The notes under the pieces were generated by a model. The model saw nothing but the letters and a program-made list of their open reading frames with translations. It was not told the origin of the DNA and searched no databases. The position numbers and the translations under genes were made by a program. This document shows, piece after piece, positions 1-8,726 of a stretch of DNA of 64,000 nt. Numbering within the stretch: the first letter of the stretch is position 1; every line of letters begins with the position of its first letter. This stretch comes from Acinetobacter sp. LoGeW2-3 (GTDB lineage Bacteria; Pseudomonadota; Gammaproteobacteria; Pseudomonadales; Moraxellaceae): the NCBI RefSeq assembly GCF_002688565.1, contig NZ_CP024011.1:620001-684000 (forward strand). Reading direction: 5' to 3'.

Positions 1-1194
1 GGTAACCCACTGAACAAAATGCCTGAGTTCTACGAAACTAAATGTCCTTGCTGTGGTGGCGACGCACGTCGTGAAACAGATACATTGGATACCTTCGTAG
101 AATCATCTTGGTACTACGCACGTTATGCATCTCCAGACTTTACTGATGGCATGGTAAAACCTGAAGCAGGTCAAACCTGGCTTCCTGTCAACCAATACAT
201 CGGTGGTGTTGAACATGCGATTCTGCACTTGCTTTACGCACGTTTCTTCCACAAGTTAATGCGTGATGAAGGTGTGGTACAAGGCAACGAACCATTCACT
301 AACTTGCTCACCCAAGGTATGGTGCTTGCAGATACCTATTACCGTGAGTCTGAATCAGGCAAGAAAACCTGGTTCAACCCTGCTGACATCGAACTTGAGC
401 GTGACGAAAAAGGCCGTATCACTTCTGCCAAATACAAAGGTGATGGTCAGGACGTTATCGTTGGCGGTCAAGAAAAAATGTCGAAATCGAAAAATAACGG
501 TATCGACCCGCAAGCGATTATTGACCAATACGGCGCAGATACTGCACGTGTGTTCATGATGTTTGCTGCACCACCAGATCAATCACTTGAATGGTCTGAT
601 GCCGGTGTTGAAGGTGCAAACCGCTTCCTGAAACGTGTATGGCGTTTGGCAACAGGTTTCCTTGAAAAAGGTAATACTGCGACTGAATTCGATAAAGCCG
701 CTCTTTCTACAGCTGCGCAAGATTTACGCCGTAAGACTCACGAAACCATCCAGAAAGTGGGTGATGATATTGAACGTCGTCATGCATTTAACACAGCCAT
801 TGCAGCGATGATGGAGCTATTAAATGCCAACAACAAGTTTGAAGCGAAAGATGACAATGACGTTGCTGTAGCACGTGAATCGATCACTACGCTTTTAACT
901 TTGCTTGCACCATTTGCACCACACTTAAGCCAGACTTTATTGGCTCAGTTTGGAATTGAGTTAACTCAAGCGCAGTTCCCACAAGTGGATGAATCTGCAT
1001 TGACTCGTAACACCCAAACCATCGTGGTTCAGGTGAATGGTAAGCTTCGTGGAAAACTTGAAGTGTCTGTAGATGCGTCTAAAGATGATATTCTTGCTCA
1101 AGCCAAGGCATTGCCTGAAGTACAACAATTCTTGACTGGCCCAACCAAGAAAGAAATTGTGGTACCAAATAAACTTGTAAACCTTGTTGTTTAA
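1..1194 (+). CDS. leuS: Leucyl-tRNA synthetase, 5'-truncated by the window edge
   Basis: Charges tRNA-Leu with leucine in the cytoplasm. The reading frame is open from base 1, so only the C-terminal part (about 397 codons) is present. It begins near the end of the editing/zinc region (CPCCGG close to the first residues), continues through the catalytic core segment with WYYARY, and carries the class I KMSKS signature (MSKS encoded at about 478-489). The anticodon-binding helical domain and the small C-terminal domain follow, ending in KLVNLVV. lptE and holA lie downstream on the same strand, the usual order in gammaproteobacteria. A hairpin at 1341-1369 and repeat DNA separate leuS from lptE. 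Confidence 0.97.
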   Translation, partial: GNPLNKMPEFYETKCPCCGGDARRETDTLDTFVESSWYYARYASPDFTDGMVKPEAGQTWLPVNQYIGGVEHAILHLLYARFFHKLMRDEGVVQGNEPFTNLLTQGMVLADTYYRESESGKKTWFNPADIELERDEKGRITSAKYKGDGQDVIVGGQEKMSKSKNNGIDPQAIIDQYGADTARVFMMFAAPPDQSLEWSDAGVEGANRFLKRVWRLATGFLEKGNTATEFDKAALSTAAQDLRRKTHETIQKVGDDIERRHAFNTAIAAMMELLNANNKFEAKDDNDVAVARESITTLLTLLAPFAPHLSQTLLAQFGIELTQAQFPQVDESALTRNTQTIVVQVNGKLRGKLEVSVDASKDDILAQAKALPEVQQFLTGPTKKEIVVPNKLVNLVV

Positions 1195-1204
1195 ATAAAT
1201 TTAG

Positions 1205-1316
1205 AGAAATCCCTCCCACCCTCCCTTTAATAAAGGGAGGAGCTGTGCTTCCTAGAGGCACTCTACACATTGTGGAAAGTCCCCCTTTGAAAAAGGGGGA
1301 TTTAGGGGGATTAAAT
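1205..1316. repeat. Dispersed intergenic hairpin repeats, units A and B
   Basis: Two inverted-repeat units lie in the leuS-lptE gap. Unit A (about 1205-1243) is CCTCCC-rich with a CCCTTTAATAAAGGG core. Unit B (about 1274-1316) has a GTCCCCCTTT/AAAGGGGGA stem followed by TTTAGGGGGATTA, which could compete for the left arm. Nearly identical copies, in the opposite orientation and in the other order, lie at about 53250-53398. This pattern points to a dispersed non-coding element rather than to a gene. Confidence 0.8.
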
Positions 1317-1340
1317 TTAGCAAGTAAAACAATTCCCAAA

Positions 1341-1369
1341 CAAAGCCCGTTGCCAGTCAACGGGCTTTG
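1341..1369 (+). terminator. Hairpin after leuS, possible terminator
   Basis: A perfect 12-bp stem (CAAAGCCCGTTG/CAACGGGCTTTG) encloses a 5-nt loop. Only a weak T stretch (ACTTTAC) follows, so termination may be partial and lptE may receive read-through. Confidence 0.45.
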
Positions 1370-1428
1370 ACTTTACAATCCGATTCAGGATTTCAGATAT
1401 TTCCTTCGGGAAGAACAGAGGACAACGC

Positions 1429-1962
1429 ATGCATTTGGGCAAACGTTTAGCAGCAATTGTTTTAACTTGTGGTCTAAGTGCAGGCCTGGTCGGCTGTGGC
1501 TTCCATCTCAAGGGAACGAATCCTAGTTCCGCACCTGTGGCTTATTCAGTGATGAGTCTGGCTTTACCCGCCGATACCGAAGACCTTCAGGAAAAACTGG
1601 CGATTTATCTCGGCGCTGCTGGTGTTCAGTTGTCGAATTCACCGAATGCCTACGTGTTGCGTGTGCTGGACTACACTCCGCGTCGTCTGGAACTCAATGG
1701 TAAACTGGTAGAAACCTTATTGCGCCTGAATGTGACCTTCCGTATTGAAGATGCTCAAGGCAATCCGGTGACTGAACCACGTACAATTGTTGCGACCCGT
1801 ACCTATCAATATGATATCGAAACTGTAAATACCGATGACCAGGAACAGGTTTTCCTAAAGCAGGTTCTTATTGATGATGTGGCACAGCAGATTGCACGTC
1901 AGATCTCGTCGAACCGTCTGCCATTGGCAAAACCAGAAACCTCTACTCAACCAGCAAAATAA
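1429..1962 (+). CDS. lptE: LPS-assembly lipoprotein LptE
   Basis: Outer membrane lipoprotein that plugs the LptD barrel and is needed for delivery of lipooligosaccharide to the cell surface. The 177-residue product starts with a lipoprotein signal (basic MHLGKR, hydrophobic stretch, lipobox LVGC with Cys23), followed by the family's GFHLKG start of the mature protein. Its position between leuS and holA is the classical rlpB/lptE location. The gene ends 9 bp before holA, so the two are probably cotranscribed. The C-terminal tail rich in K, P, T and Q is typically variable in this family. Confidence 0.95.
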   Translation: MHLGKRLAAIVLTCGLSAGLVGCGFHLKGTNPSSAPVAYSVMSLALPADTEDLQEKLAIYLGAAGVQLSNSPNAYVLRVLDYTPRRLELNGKLVETLLRLNVTFRIEDAQGNPVTEPRTIVATRTYQYDIETVNTDDQEQVFLKQVLIDDVAQQIARQISSNRLPLAKPETSTQPAK

Positions 1963-1971
1963 GACTACGCC

Positions 1972-2967
1972 ATGAAACTTGACTACCTTCAGGCATTGAA
2001 ACGTGTCTCTGATGCTTGTGGTGCCTGGGTGTTGCATGGTCAGGAACCGCTGCTTGAACAGAACCTGATGGATGCGTTTCGTGCCAGCTGGCAACAGCGG
2101 GAAGTCGAACGGCAACGCTATGATGTCAGTTCCGTCAGTGACTGGAAGAATGTCTTTAATGCTTTAAATAGCTTGTCCCTATTTTCCACTCAATTAGCGG
2201 TTGAAGTACATGGCAACATCAAACCGGATGCTAGTGGCATCAAACAGCTTAAGAGCTATCTGCAACAGGACAGCGATAATTTACTGCTGATCGTGATGCC
2301 TAAACAGGATAGCAGCAGCCTGAAATCCAGTTTCTTCCAGGTCATGGATGCTAATGGTGTTAATGTCTCTCTGACAGCTAACTATCCGCGTGATCGACAA
2401 CAGATCCTGTCCGTCGAAGCAGAAAAGTTAGGTATTCAACTTGCCAATGATGCCTGGGCATGGCTGGAACAGCATCATGAGCATAACCTGCTCGCTGCTA
2501 AAAACAGCCTGATGCGCGTCAGTGATACCTTTGCAGATGTCGATGTAATTCAGGTGGATCATTTATATGCCTGCCTGCAAGATCAGTCGCGCTACACGAC
2601 CTATGACCTGAGTGATGCTCTACTCAATGGCAATTTAACGCAATCGATCAAGATTTTTCAATACCTGATTGCTTCTGGTGAACCCATGAGTCTGATTTTG
2701 TGGAGCATCAGTAAAGAAATGCGCTTATTGATGCAACTGTTTGAACAACCTCAAAATGCTTTGCAAATTGGGATTTGGAAAACCAAAGTTGGCTTATATC
2801 AACAAGCGCTTCGACGTTTAAGCCCACAGACTTTTCTCAGTTGGCCTCAGCTTTTATTAAGAATTGATGCTTCAATCAAAGGCTTAGGACACGAAAATCC
2901 TGAACATTTAGTGCTTCAAGCCATCAGTAGTATGTGTGGCAAAAGCCTGTGGACCTCACCGGTTTAA
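1972..2967 (+). CDS. holA: DNA polymerase III delta subunit
   Basis: Clamp-loader delta subunit; it opens the beta sliding clamp during replication. The 331-residue length and the N-terminal segment VLHGQEPLLEQ, where the family has a degenerate nucleotide-binding region, fit HolA. The C-terminal collar domain contains the SLILWSISKEMRLL helix. It follows lptE after 9 bp. Its stop codon overlaps by 4 bp the stop of the convergent hemerythrin gene, so there is no intergenic terminator between them. Confidence 0.95.
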   Translation: MKLDYLQALKRVSDACGAWVLHGQEPLLEQNLMDAFRASWQQREVERQRYDVSSVSDWKNVFNALNSLSLFSTQLAVEVHGNIKPDASGIKQLKSYLQQDSDNLLLIVMPKQDSSSLKSSFFQVMDANGVNVSLTANYPRDRQQILSVEAEKLGIQLANDAWAWLEQHHEHNLLAAKNSLMRVSDTFADVDVIQVDHLYACLQDQSRYTTYDLSDALLNGNLTQSIKIFQYLIASGEPMSLILWSISKEMRLLMQLFEQPQNALQIGIWKTKVGLYQQALRRLSPQTFLSWPQLLLRIDASIKGLGHENPEHLVLQAISSMCGKSLWTSPV

Positions 2968-3413
2968 CTAAAGAACCGTGAAAACCAACTCTTGCCTTTT
3001 TTCTGCTCTTGAACTTTTAGATAGTGGATCATATTGTCTCGCACTGCATCGACATAATCCTGATCATCATGCTGAATATGATTAATTAACCACTTTGACA
3101 GTAATCGGTACAAATCATTTTCTACCGAAAGCCCTTGTTCGAACTTTTCCCGATAATCATTTAAACGTTTGACAAACAGATCATGAATACCCCGATGTGA
3201 GGGTAAATATTGATAATTTACTTGAGATAACAAATTTTCTTCGAAGCTAAAATGTGACTGTGTATAGTCAATTAAATCTTCTAAAATTTCTTTAATTTTA
3301 CCGCGATCACCCGTCTTTCGGACCTCTTCCAAGATATTGATATAGTCCAAAATTTGGCGATGTTGATTGTCGATAACATCAATACCGATATTATAACTTT
3401 TGTTCCATTCCAT
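2964..3413 (-). CDS. Bacteriohemerythrin
   Basis: Single-domain hemerythrin, a four-helix bundle that binds O2 at a non-haem di-iron site. All expected ligands are visible in the 149-residue product: H18, H54 and E58 (HFSFEE), H73 and H77 (SHRGIH), H112 and D117 in the HIxxxDxxY motif. No signal peptide or membrane segment is present, so it is cytosolic. The C-terminal tail is basic (KGKSWFSRFFS). Roles known for the family include oxygen delivery or sensing and iron storage; nothing here selects one. It is monocistronic and converges on holA. Confidence 0.93.
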   Translation of the reverse strand: MEWNKSYNIGIDVIDNQHRQILDYINILEEVRKTGDRGKIKEILEDLIDYTQSHFSFEENLLSQVNYQYLPSHRGIHDLFVKRLNDYREKFEQGLSVENDLYRLLSKWLINHIQHDDQDYVDAVRDNMIHYLKVQEQKKGKSWFSRFFS

Positions 3414-3882
3414 GCATGGTCCCGTCTATCATTTTCAAAAATACTTATTAGATCTTATGAACTTATAATGACTAGGCTAGATTTATAATTCATACCATTA
3501 TTTTTTATAAGGGATTTTAAATTAGGGTATTTTTATACGCAATCTAGTAGGCTATCGCTAATTTTTTATTTTTTCACTTCATAAGTAGATAATTTTTAAC
3601 CTGTATTTTTATACCCCATTTCACATAATAAACAACACACTTAAAAAGGTTAAAAATTTAGAATTGAGATGAAATGAAGCCGATGAAGGTCTAATTCTAT
3701 AAAATGTAAATTTATTGATTAAGCACGATACGAAATTCAACATAAGAATTTAATAACAACTTTTCTTTGTAAAATGAGAAACTTAAAAATAATAATCATT
3801 CTTATTTGTAAAAAAAATTCACGATTTATCCTCAATTCGCTTTTATAATCATTCACATATTTTTGAATTAAATTTGCTCACT
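3414..3882. promoter_or_regulatory. AT-rich region between hemerythrin and macA, with Fur-like box
   Basis: About 470 bp without a convincing gene, holding the divergent promoters of the hemerythrin gene and the macA operon. At 3785-3803 the 19-mer AAAAATAATAATCATTCTT matches the Fur consensus GATAATGATAATCATTATC at 14 of 19 positions by my count. It resembles the site before the TonB receptor at 43075-43093. A weaker AATCATT core lies at about 3846-3852. Repression by Fur is an inference. Confidence 0.5.
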
Positions 3883-5271
3883 ATGCCCAAAATAAAGCCG
3901 TCTAAACTGATCATGGCAGCGGTCATTGCCATTGTACTTGTCGCCACTGGGTGGTATTTCCTGAAACCTAAAGAACAGCCAACGCAGTACATTACTGCTG
4001 AGGTAACTCAGGGAGATATTGAAAACTCGGTACTGGCAACAGGTGTACTGGAAGCCACCAAGATGGTCAGCGTCGGTGCGCAGGTATCTGGTCAGGTCAA
4101 AAGAATGTATGTGCAACTTGGTGACCAAGTCAAACAGGGTCAACTGATTGCTCAAATTGATTCCGTCCGTCAGGAAAATGATTTAAAAACTGCTGAAGCC
4201 AGTATTAAAAACCAGATGGCTCAACTGGCAGTAAAACAGGCCAATCTTGCTAAAGTTGAAGCAGAATATAATCGTCAGAAAGCCATGTATGCCCAGGATG
4301 CAACTTCGCGTTCAGAGCTGGAATCAGCTTTGGCGAGTTATAAGACTGCACAAGCAGACATTACGGCGATTAATGCTCAGATTGAGCAGTCACGCCTGAC
4401 TTTAGCGACTGCGAAAGAAGATCTTGGCTATACCCAAATCGTAGCACCGATGGATGGTACCATTGTGGCGATCGTGACTGAAGAAGGTCAGACTGTAAAC
4501 GCGAATCAAAGTGCGCCAACAATTGTGAAGCTGGCAAAACTTGACACCATGACGATTAAAGCTGAAATTTCTGAAGCCGATGTCATGAAAGTTGAAGAAG
4601 GCCAAACGGTTTACTTTACAACGCTAGGCAACAATGAAAAGAAAATCTACGCTAAACTACGTCAGGTAGAACCAGCGCCGAATTCAATTAATACTGACAC
4701 CAATACTTCAAGTTCATCTTCAAGCTCTGCAGTGTATTACAACGCCCTGTTCGACGTACCAAATGAAGACGGTAAGCTGCGTATTGATATGACGGCTCAA
4801 GTTTATATCGTGCTGGATGAAGCGAGAAATGTGCTGACTATTCCGGCCGCTGCAATTCAAAGCTCTAACCGCCCACAACGTCCAAATCGTGGTGAAGGCG
4901 CTCAAGGCGCAGGTGGTGAAGGTCGTCCACGTGGTGATGCGTCTGCTGCACGTGGTGAAGGCCGTGGAGACACTACCAAAGGTGAGCGCCCTCCTCGTTT
5001 AGAACTTTCTGATGCTGAACGTTCTCTGGTTGAACAAGGCAAAGCGCAACGTGCCATGGTTCGCGTATTACAAGCAGACGGTACTGCAAAACCAACCCCT
5101 GTGCTGATTGGTCTAAATAACCGTGTTACTGCTCAGGTCATTAAAGGCCTGAAACGTGGTGATCAAGTGGTCATTGCCGACGGTTCTGATACTTCAAATG
5201 ATGGTGCTAAACGTGGTGGCGGCAGTGGCCGTGGTCCTGGCGGTGCTGGCGCCGGCCCAATGAGAATGTAA
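3883..5271 (+). CDS. macA: MacA-family periplasmic adaptor of a tripartite efflux pump
   Basis: Membrane-fusion protein linking the MacB-type ABC transporter to an outer membrane channel. One N-terminal membrane anchor (residues about 8-27), a barrel-sandwich/lipoyl half ([20 protein letters not shown]), an alpha-helical hairpin (about 95-175) and beta-barrel domains are visible. ATG at 3883 is preferred over an in-frame TTG nine bases earlier. At 462 residues it is longer than typical MacA of about 370-390. The excess comes from a serine run (near 275-285), a Gly/Arg-rich insert (about 327-372) and a [10 protein letters not shown] tail. macB follows after 2 bp. Regulation may involve the Fur-like box upstream. 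Confidence 0.92.
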   Translation: MPKIKPSKLIMAAVIAIVLVATGWYFLKPKEQPTQYITAEVTQGDIENSVLATGVLEATKMVSVGAQVSGQVKRMYVQLGDQVKQGQLIAQIDSVRQENDLKTAEASIKNQMAQLAVKQANLAKVEAEYNRQKAMYAQDATSRSELESALASYKTAQADITAINAQIEQSRLTLATAKEDLGYTQIVAPMDGTIVAIVTEEGQTVNANQSAPTIVKLAKLDTMTIKAEISEADVMKVEEGQTVYFTTLGNNEKKIYAKLRQVEPAPNSINTDTNTSSSSSSSAVYYNALFDVPNEDGKLRIDMTAQVYIVLDEARNVLTIPAAAIQSSNRPQRPNRGEGAQGAGGEGRPRGDASAARGEGRGDTTKGERPPRLELSDAERSLVEQGKAQRAMVRVLQADGTAKPTPVLIGLNNRVTAQVIKGLKRGDQVVIADGSDTSNDGAKRGGGSGRGPGGAGAGPMRM

Positions 5272-5273
5272 GC

Positions 5274-7250
5274 ATGAATCAACAACAACAGCCTCTGTTA
5301 GAGGTCAAGAATCTGATTCGTGAATTCCCTGCGGGTGAAAGTACGGTTCAGATTCTCAAGGGTGTTAACCTCGAAATATATCCGGGAGAACTGGTTGCCA
5401 TTGTCGGCCAGTCCGGCTCGGGTAAATCGACGTTAATGAATATTCTGGGCTGTCTAGATAAACCAACCGCTGGCAGCTATAAAGTCAAAGGCCGTGAAAC
5501 CCGCGAACTGGAAGCGGACGAACTGGCTCAGTTACGCCGTGAATATTTCGGCTTTATTTTCCAGCGGTATCATTTGCTAGGCGATTTGAATGCTGCAGGC
5601 AACGTTGAGGTTCCAGCAATTTATGCTGGTGCAGACTCAAGTGAACGTCATGAGCGTGCAGTCAAATTACTAACTGACCTAGGCTTGGGTGAAAAAACCG
5701 AAAACCGTCCAAGCCAGTTATCTGGTGGTCAACAGCAGCGTGTTTCAATTGCACGTGCCTTGATGAATGGTGGTGACGTGATCCTTGCCGATGAACCGAC
5801 AGGTGCACTGGACAAGAATAGCGGTATTGAAGTAATGCGTATTCTGCGTGAGCTGAATGCCAAAGGTCATACCATCATTCTGGTGACACACGACCATAAC
5901 GTGGCCAAGAATGCGACCCGCATCATTGAGATTTCGGACGGGAATATTATTTCCGACCAGCAGAATGTACCTGAAGTCGATGATGGTTTTGAAAAGCAAA
6001 CGCTGGAACGCAATGAACAGAAGAAAATCTCGAGCTGGCGTTCAGCAGTAGATCGTCTTGGTGAAGCCTTCCGTATGGCACTACTGGCCATGAATGCTCA
6101 CCGCATGCGGACCTTCCTGACCATGCTCGGGATCATCATCGGGATTGCATCCGTGGTTTCTGTGGTTGCCCTCGGTAACGGCTCACAAAAGCAGATTCTG
6201 GAAAATATCAGCAGCCTCGGTACTAATACTATTACTGTATTCCAAGGTCGGGGCTTTGGGGATAATTCACGATCCTCTCAAGCCAAGACCCTGATTCCTG
6301 CCGATGCTGATGCTTTGGCAGAACAGCCTTATGTCGATGGCGTCAGTCCATCCGTCAACAGCAGTGTTACTGGGCGCTATAAAGAGATTGAGGCATCCAC
6401 TACCGTTAACGGTGTCGGTGAAGATTTCTTTTATGTCAAAGGCATGACTTTTAAATCTGGTCAACCTTTTGATAAAGAAAGCGTCACTGAACAGGCTCAA
6501 GATGTTGTCATTGACACCAACACCCAAAATACCTTCTTTAAAGATGGCACTAATCCGGTTGGACAAGTGATTCTGTTGGGTAGTGTGCCGACCCGGGTGA
6601 TTGGAGTCATTGATGCTCAGAAAGGCATGATGGGCGGTAATGATACGCTGAATGTGTATTTACCTTATTCAACTGTGATGAGCCGTATGTTAGGCCAGTC
6701 TAATGTGCGTCAGATCATTGTGCGGATTAAAGATGAATATCCAAGTGCAGCAGCTGAAAATGCGATCCTGAATTTGCTGGTACAGCGTCACGGTGCGCAG
6801 GATGTATTCACCCAGAATGCAGACAGTATTCGTGAAACGATTCAGCAGACCACACAGACCATGACCTTGTTGATCTCGGCAATTGCAGTAATTTCACTTG
6901 TCGTTGGTGGTATTGGTGTGATGAATATCATGCTGGTATCGGTAACCGAACGTACTCAGGAAATCGGTGTACGTATGGCTGTCGGTGCCCGCCAAAGCGA
7001 TATTCTGCAACAGTTTCTGATTGAAGCAGTACTGGTCTGTATCTTGGGCGGTATTTTGGGTGTGTTGCTGTCGCTCGGTATTGGCCAGCTAATTACCCAT
7101 TTTGCCGGAGGCACCTTCCAGATGGCATATTCAACCACATCGATCGTGGCGGCCTTCGTCTGCTCAAGTCTGATTGGTATTGTATTTGGCTTTATCCCGG
7201 CACGTAATGCAGCACGATTGAATCCAGTCGATGCACTCTCTCGAGAATAA
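5274..7250 (+). CDS. macB: MacB-family ABC exporter, fused ATPase and permease
   Basis: Inner membrane ABC half-transporter (658 residues) that powers export through MacA and an outer membrane channel. Known substrates of the family include macrolides, lipopeptides, enterotoxin and, for PvdT, pyoverdine. The N-terminal ATPase has Walker [10 protein letters not shown], signature LSGGQQQR, Walker [13 protein letters not shown] and the switch histidine in VTHDH. A transmembrane helix follows (about 275-300), then a large periplasmic MacB_PCD domain and a C-terminal FtsX-type three-helix permease with [14 protein letters not shown]. It starts 2 bp after macA, which implies translational coupling. 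Confidence 0.96.
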   Translation: MNQQQQPLLEVKNLIREFPAGESTVQILKGVNLEIYPGELVAIVGQSGSGKSTLMNILGCLDKPTAGSYKVKGRETRELEADELAQLRREYFGFIFQRYHLLGDLNAAGNVEVPAIYAGADSSERHERAVKLLTDLGLGEKTENRPSQLSGGQQQRVSIARALMNGGDVILADEPTGALDKNSGIEVMRILRELNAKGHTIILVTHDHNVAKNATRIIEISDGNIISDQQNVPEVDDGFEKQTLERNEQKKISSWRSAVDRLGEAFRMALLAMNAHRMRTFLTMLGIIIGIASVVSVVALGNGSQKQILENISSLGTNTITVFQGRGFGDNSRSSQAKTLIPADADALAEQPYVDGVSPSVNSSVTGRYKEIEASTTVNGVGEDFFYVKGMTFKSGQPFDKESVTEQAQDVVIDTNTQNTFFKDGTNPVGQVILLGSVPTRVIGVIDAQKGMMGGNDTLNVYLPYSTVMSRMLGQSNVRQIIVRIKDEYPSAAAENAILNLLVQRHGAQDVFTQNADSIRETIQQTTQTMTLLISAIAVISLVVGGIGVMNIMLVSVTERTQEIGVRMAVGARQSDILQQFLIEAVLVCILGGILGVLLSLGIGQLITHFAGGTFQMAYSTTSIVAAFVCSSLIGIVFGFIPARNAARLNPVDALSRE

Positions 7251-7260
7251 GGAATCTGAT

Positions 7261-8676
7261 ATGCAAATGACTTTAACCAAACTTGCCAGTGCCCTGCTCC
7301 TCGGGAGTTCACTGGTCGGTTGTGCGGCAGTGGTGAAAACCCCCTATGAACAGCCAAGTGTCGCTGTGCCTGGCAGTTTTCAGAATAACACTGCGCTAAG
7401 CAAGCAAATCTATGATGAGGTATTGGCTGATCAGTGGTGGACCTTATTTAAAGATCCACAGCTGAATGCGCTTGTTGGTGATGTATTAACACGTAATAGC
7501 AATCTTGCCGTAGCCGGAATTAACCTGCAACAGACACGTATTCAGGCTCGACAAACTCAAAGCCAGCAAGGTGTACGCATTGGTGATGCTGGACTGACCA
7601 CGCGTAGAAGTTTTGAGTTAGAGGGCGGTGATAGTTCATCTAGTCTGGGGGTCAATTTTCCTGGTCTAAGCTATGAACTGGATCTGTTTGGTAAACTCGC
7701 CAATCAAACTGAAGCTTCGCGCTGGGAAGCCTTGGCTACTGAACAGGACTTGCAGGCAACGGCGCAAAGTCTGATTGGAACAACGGCACAACTTTACTGG
7801 CAATTGGCTTATTTAAATGAACGCTATAGCGTGGTACAGCAAAACCTGGCAACGGCGCAGAAGACTTATGATCTGGTTCGCGTGCAATATCGTGCTGGCG
7901 CAGTTTCTGGACTAGATCTGACTCAGGCTGAACAAGCCATTCAGAGTCAGCAATCCACTTTGAGCCAGATCGAACAGCAGCGCGTTGAAACACGTACTGC
8001 ACTTGCAGTGCTTATGAATATGCCGGTACAGCAGCTTTCGATTCAGGAACCACAACGTCTACCGAATATTGCCTTGCCGACGATTGCAGCCGGCTTGCCT
8101 GCAAGTTTACTGTCACGTCGTCCAGATCTGAATGCTGCTGAGCTGCGCTTACGTAAAGCGCTCGCAAATAAAGATGCCAACAAGGCCAGTTATTATCCAT
8201 CGATCAGCCTGACCGGTAGCTTGAGCACGGGTATTGGTACTAGTTCATCCTTATCAGATGCGCTAAAAAACCCTGTTGCGACATTAGGTGCAGGTTTGAC
8301 TCTGCCCTTCCTGCAATGGAATGACATGAAGCGTGATTTAAAAGTGAATGAGCTGGAATATGAGAAAGCGATTATTCAGTATCGCCAGACCATTTATGAA
8401 GCTTTTGCCGATGTTGAAAATGCCTTGTCCAATCGGACTGAACTGAGCAAACAGGTTGAACTGCAACGCCGTAATGTCGAGCTGGCAGAGAGGACTGAAC
8501 GTTTAACTGAAGTTCGTTATCGTAACGGTGCAATTGCCTTGAAAAATCTACTGGATGCTCAGGAAACCACACGTAATGCACGTCTCAGTCTGGTGCAAAC
8601 GCGTCAAAATCAATACAACGCTTATGTCACCTTGATGCAGGCGCTGGGTGGTAGCCCAATCAAGCAATTACCATAA
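7261..8676 (+). CDS. Outer membrane efflux lipoprotein, NodT/OprM family
   Basis: TolC-like trimeric channel that completes the MacAB-type pump. ATG at 7261 follows AAGGAA (7249-7254) and gives a lipoprotein signal with lipobox LVGC (Cys21). An in-frame ATG at 7231 inside macB would spoil the signal peptide. The 471-residue product has two OEP repeats; DQWWTLFKDPQLNAL and GLPASLLSRRPDLNAAELRL are hallmark segments of the family. It begins 10 bp after macB and a strong terminator follows, so macA, macB and this gene form one operon. The order adaptor, ABC exporter, lipoprotein channel is the same as in PvdRT-OpmQ. Confidence 0.93.
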   Translation: MQMTLTKLASALLLGSSLVGCAAVVKTPYEQPSVAVPGSFQNNTALSKQIYDEVLADQWWTLFKDPQLNALVGDVLTRNSNLAVAGINLQQTRIQARQTQSQQGVRIGDAGLTTRRSFELEGGDSSSSLGVNFPGLSYELDLFGKLANQTEASRWEALATEQDLQATAQSLIGTTAQLYWQLAYLNERYSVVQQNLATAQKTYDLVRVQYRAGAVSGLDLTQAEQAIQSQQSTLSQIEQQRVETRTALAVLMNMPVQQLSIQEPQRLPNIALPTIAAGLPASLLSRRPDLNAAELRLRKALANKDANKASYYPSISLTGSLSTGIGTSSSLSDALKNPVATLGAGLTLPFLQWNDMKRDLKVNELEYEKAIIQYRQTIYEAFADVENALSNRTELSKQVELQRRNVELAERTERLTEVRYRNGAIALKNLLDAQETTRNARLSLVQTRQNQYNAYVTLMQALGGSPIKQLP

Positions 8677-8694
8677 TCTTCAAAATCTTCAAAT

Positions 8695-8726
8695 AAAAAA
8701 ACCGCTGCCTCGGCAGCGGTTTTTTT
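8695..8726. terminator. Bidirectional terminator between efflux operon and Sel1 gene
   Basis: Perfect stem AAACCGCTGCC/GGCAGCGGTTT with a 2-nt loop, flanked by A and T runs, so it can serve both convergent units. The T run overlaps the stop codon of the minus-strand gene (8725-8727). Confidence 0.9.

Noticed and set aside
1079..1360. 93-codon minus-strand frame across the leuS end and repeats
   Set aside because: It is made of antisense leuS codons and repeat DNA; there is no SD or domain.
3842..3860. Second Fur box just before macA
   Set aside because: The AATCATT core is present but only about 11 of 19 positions match; in AT-rich DNA this is not convincing on its own.
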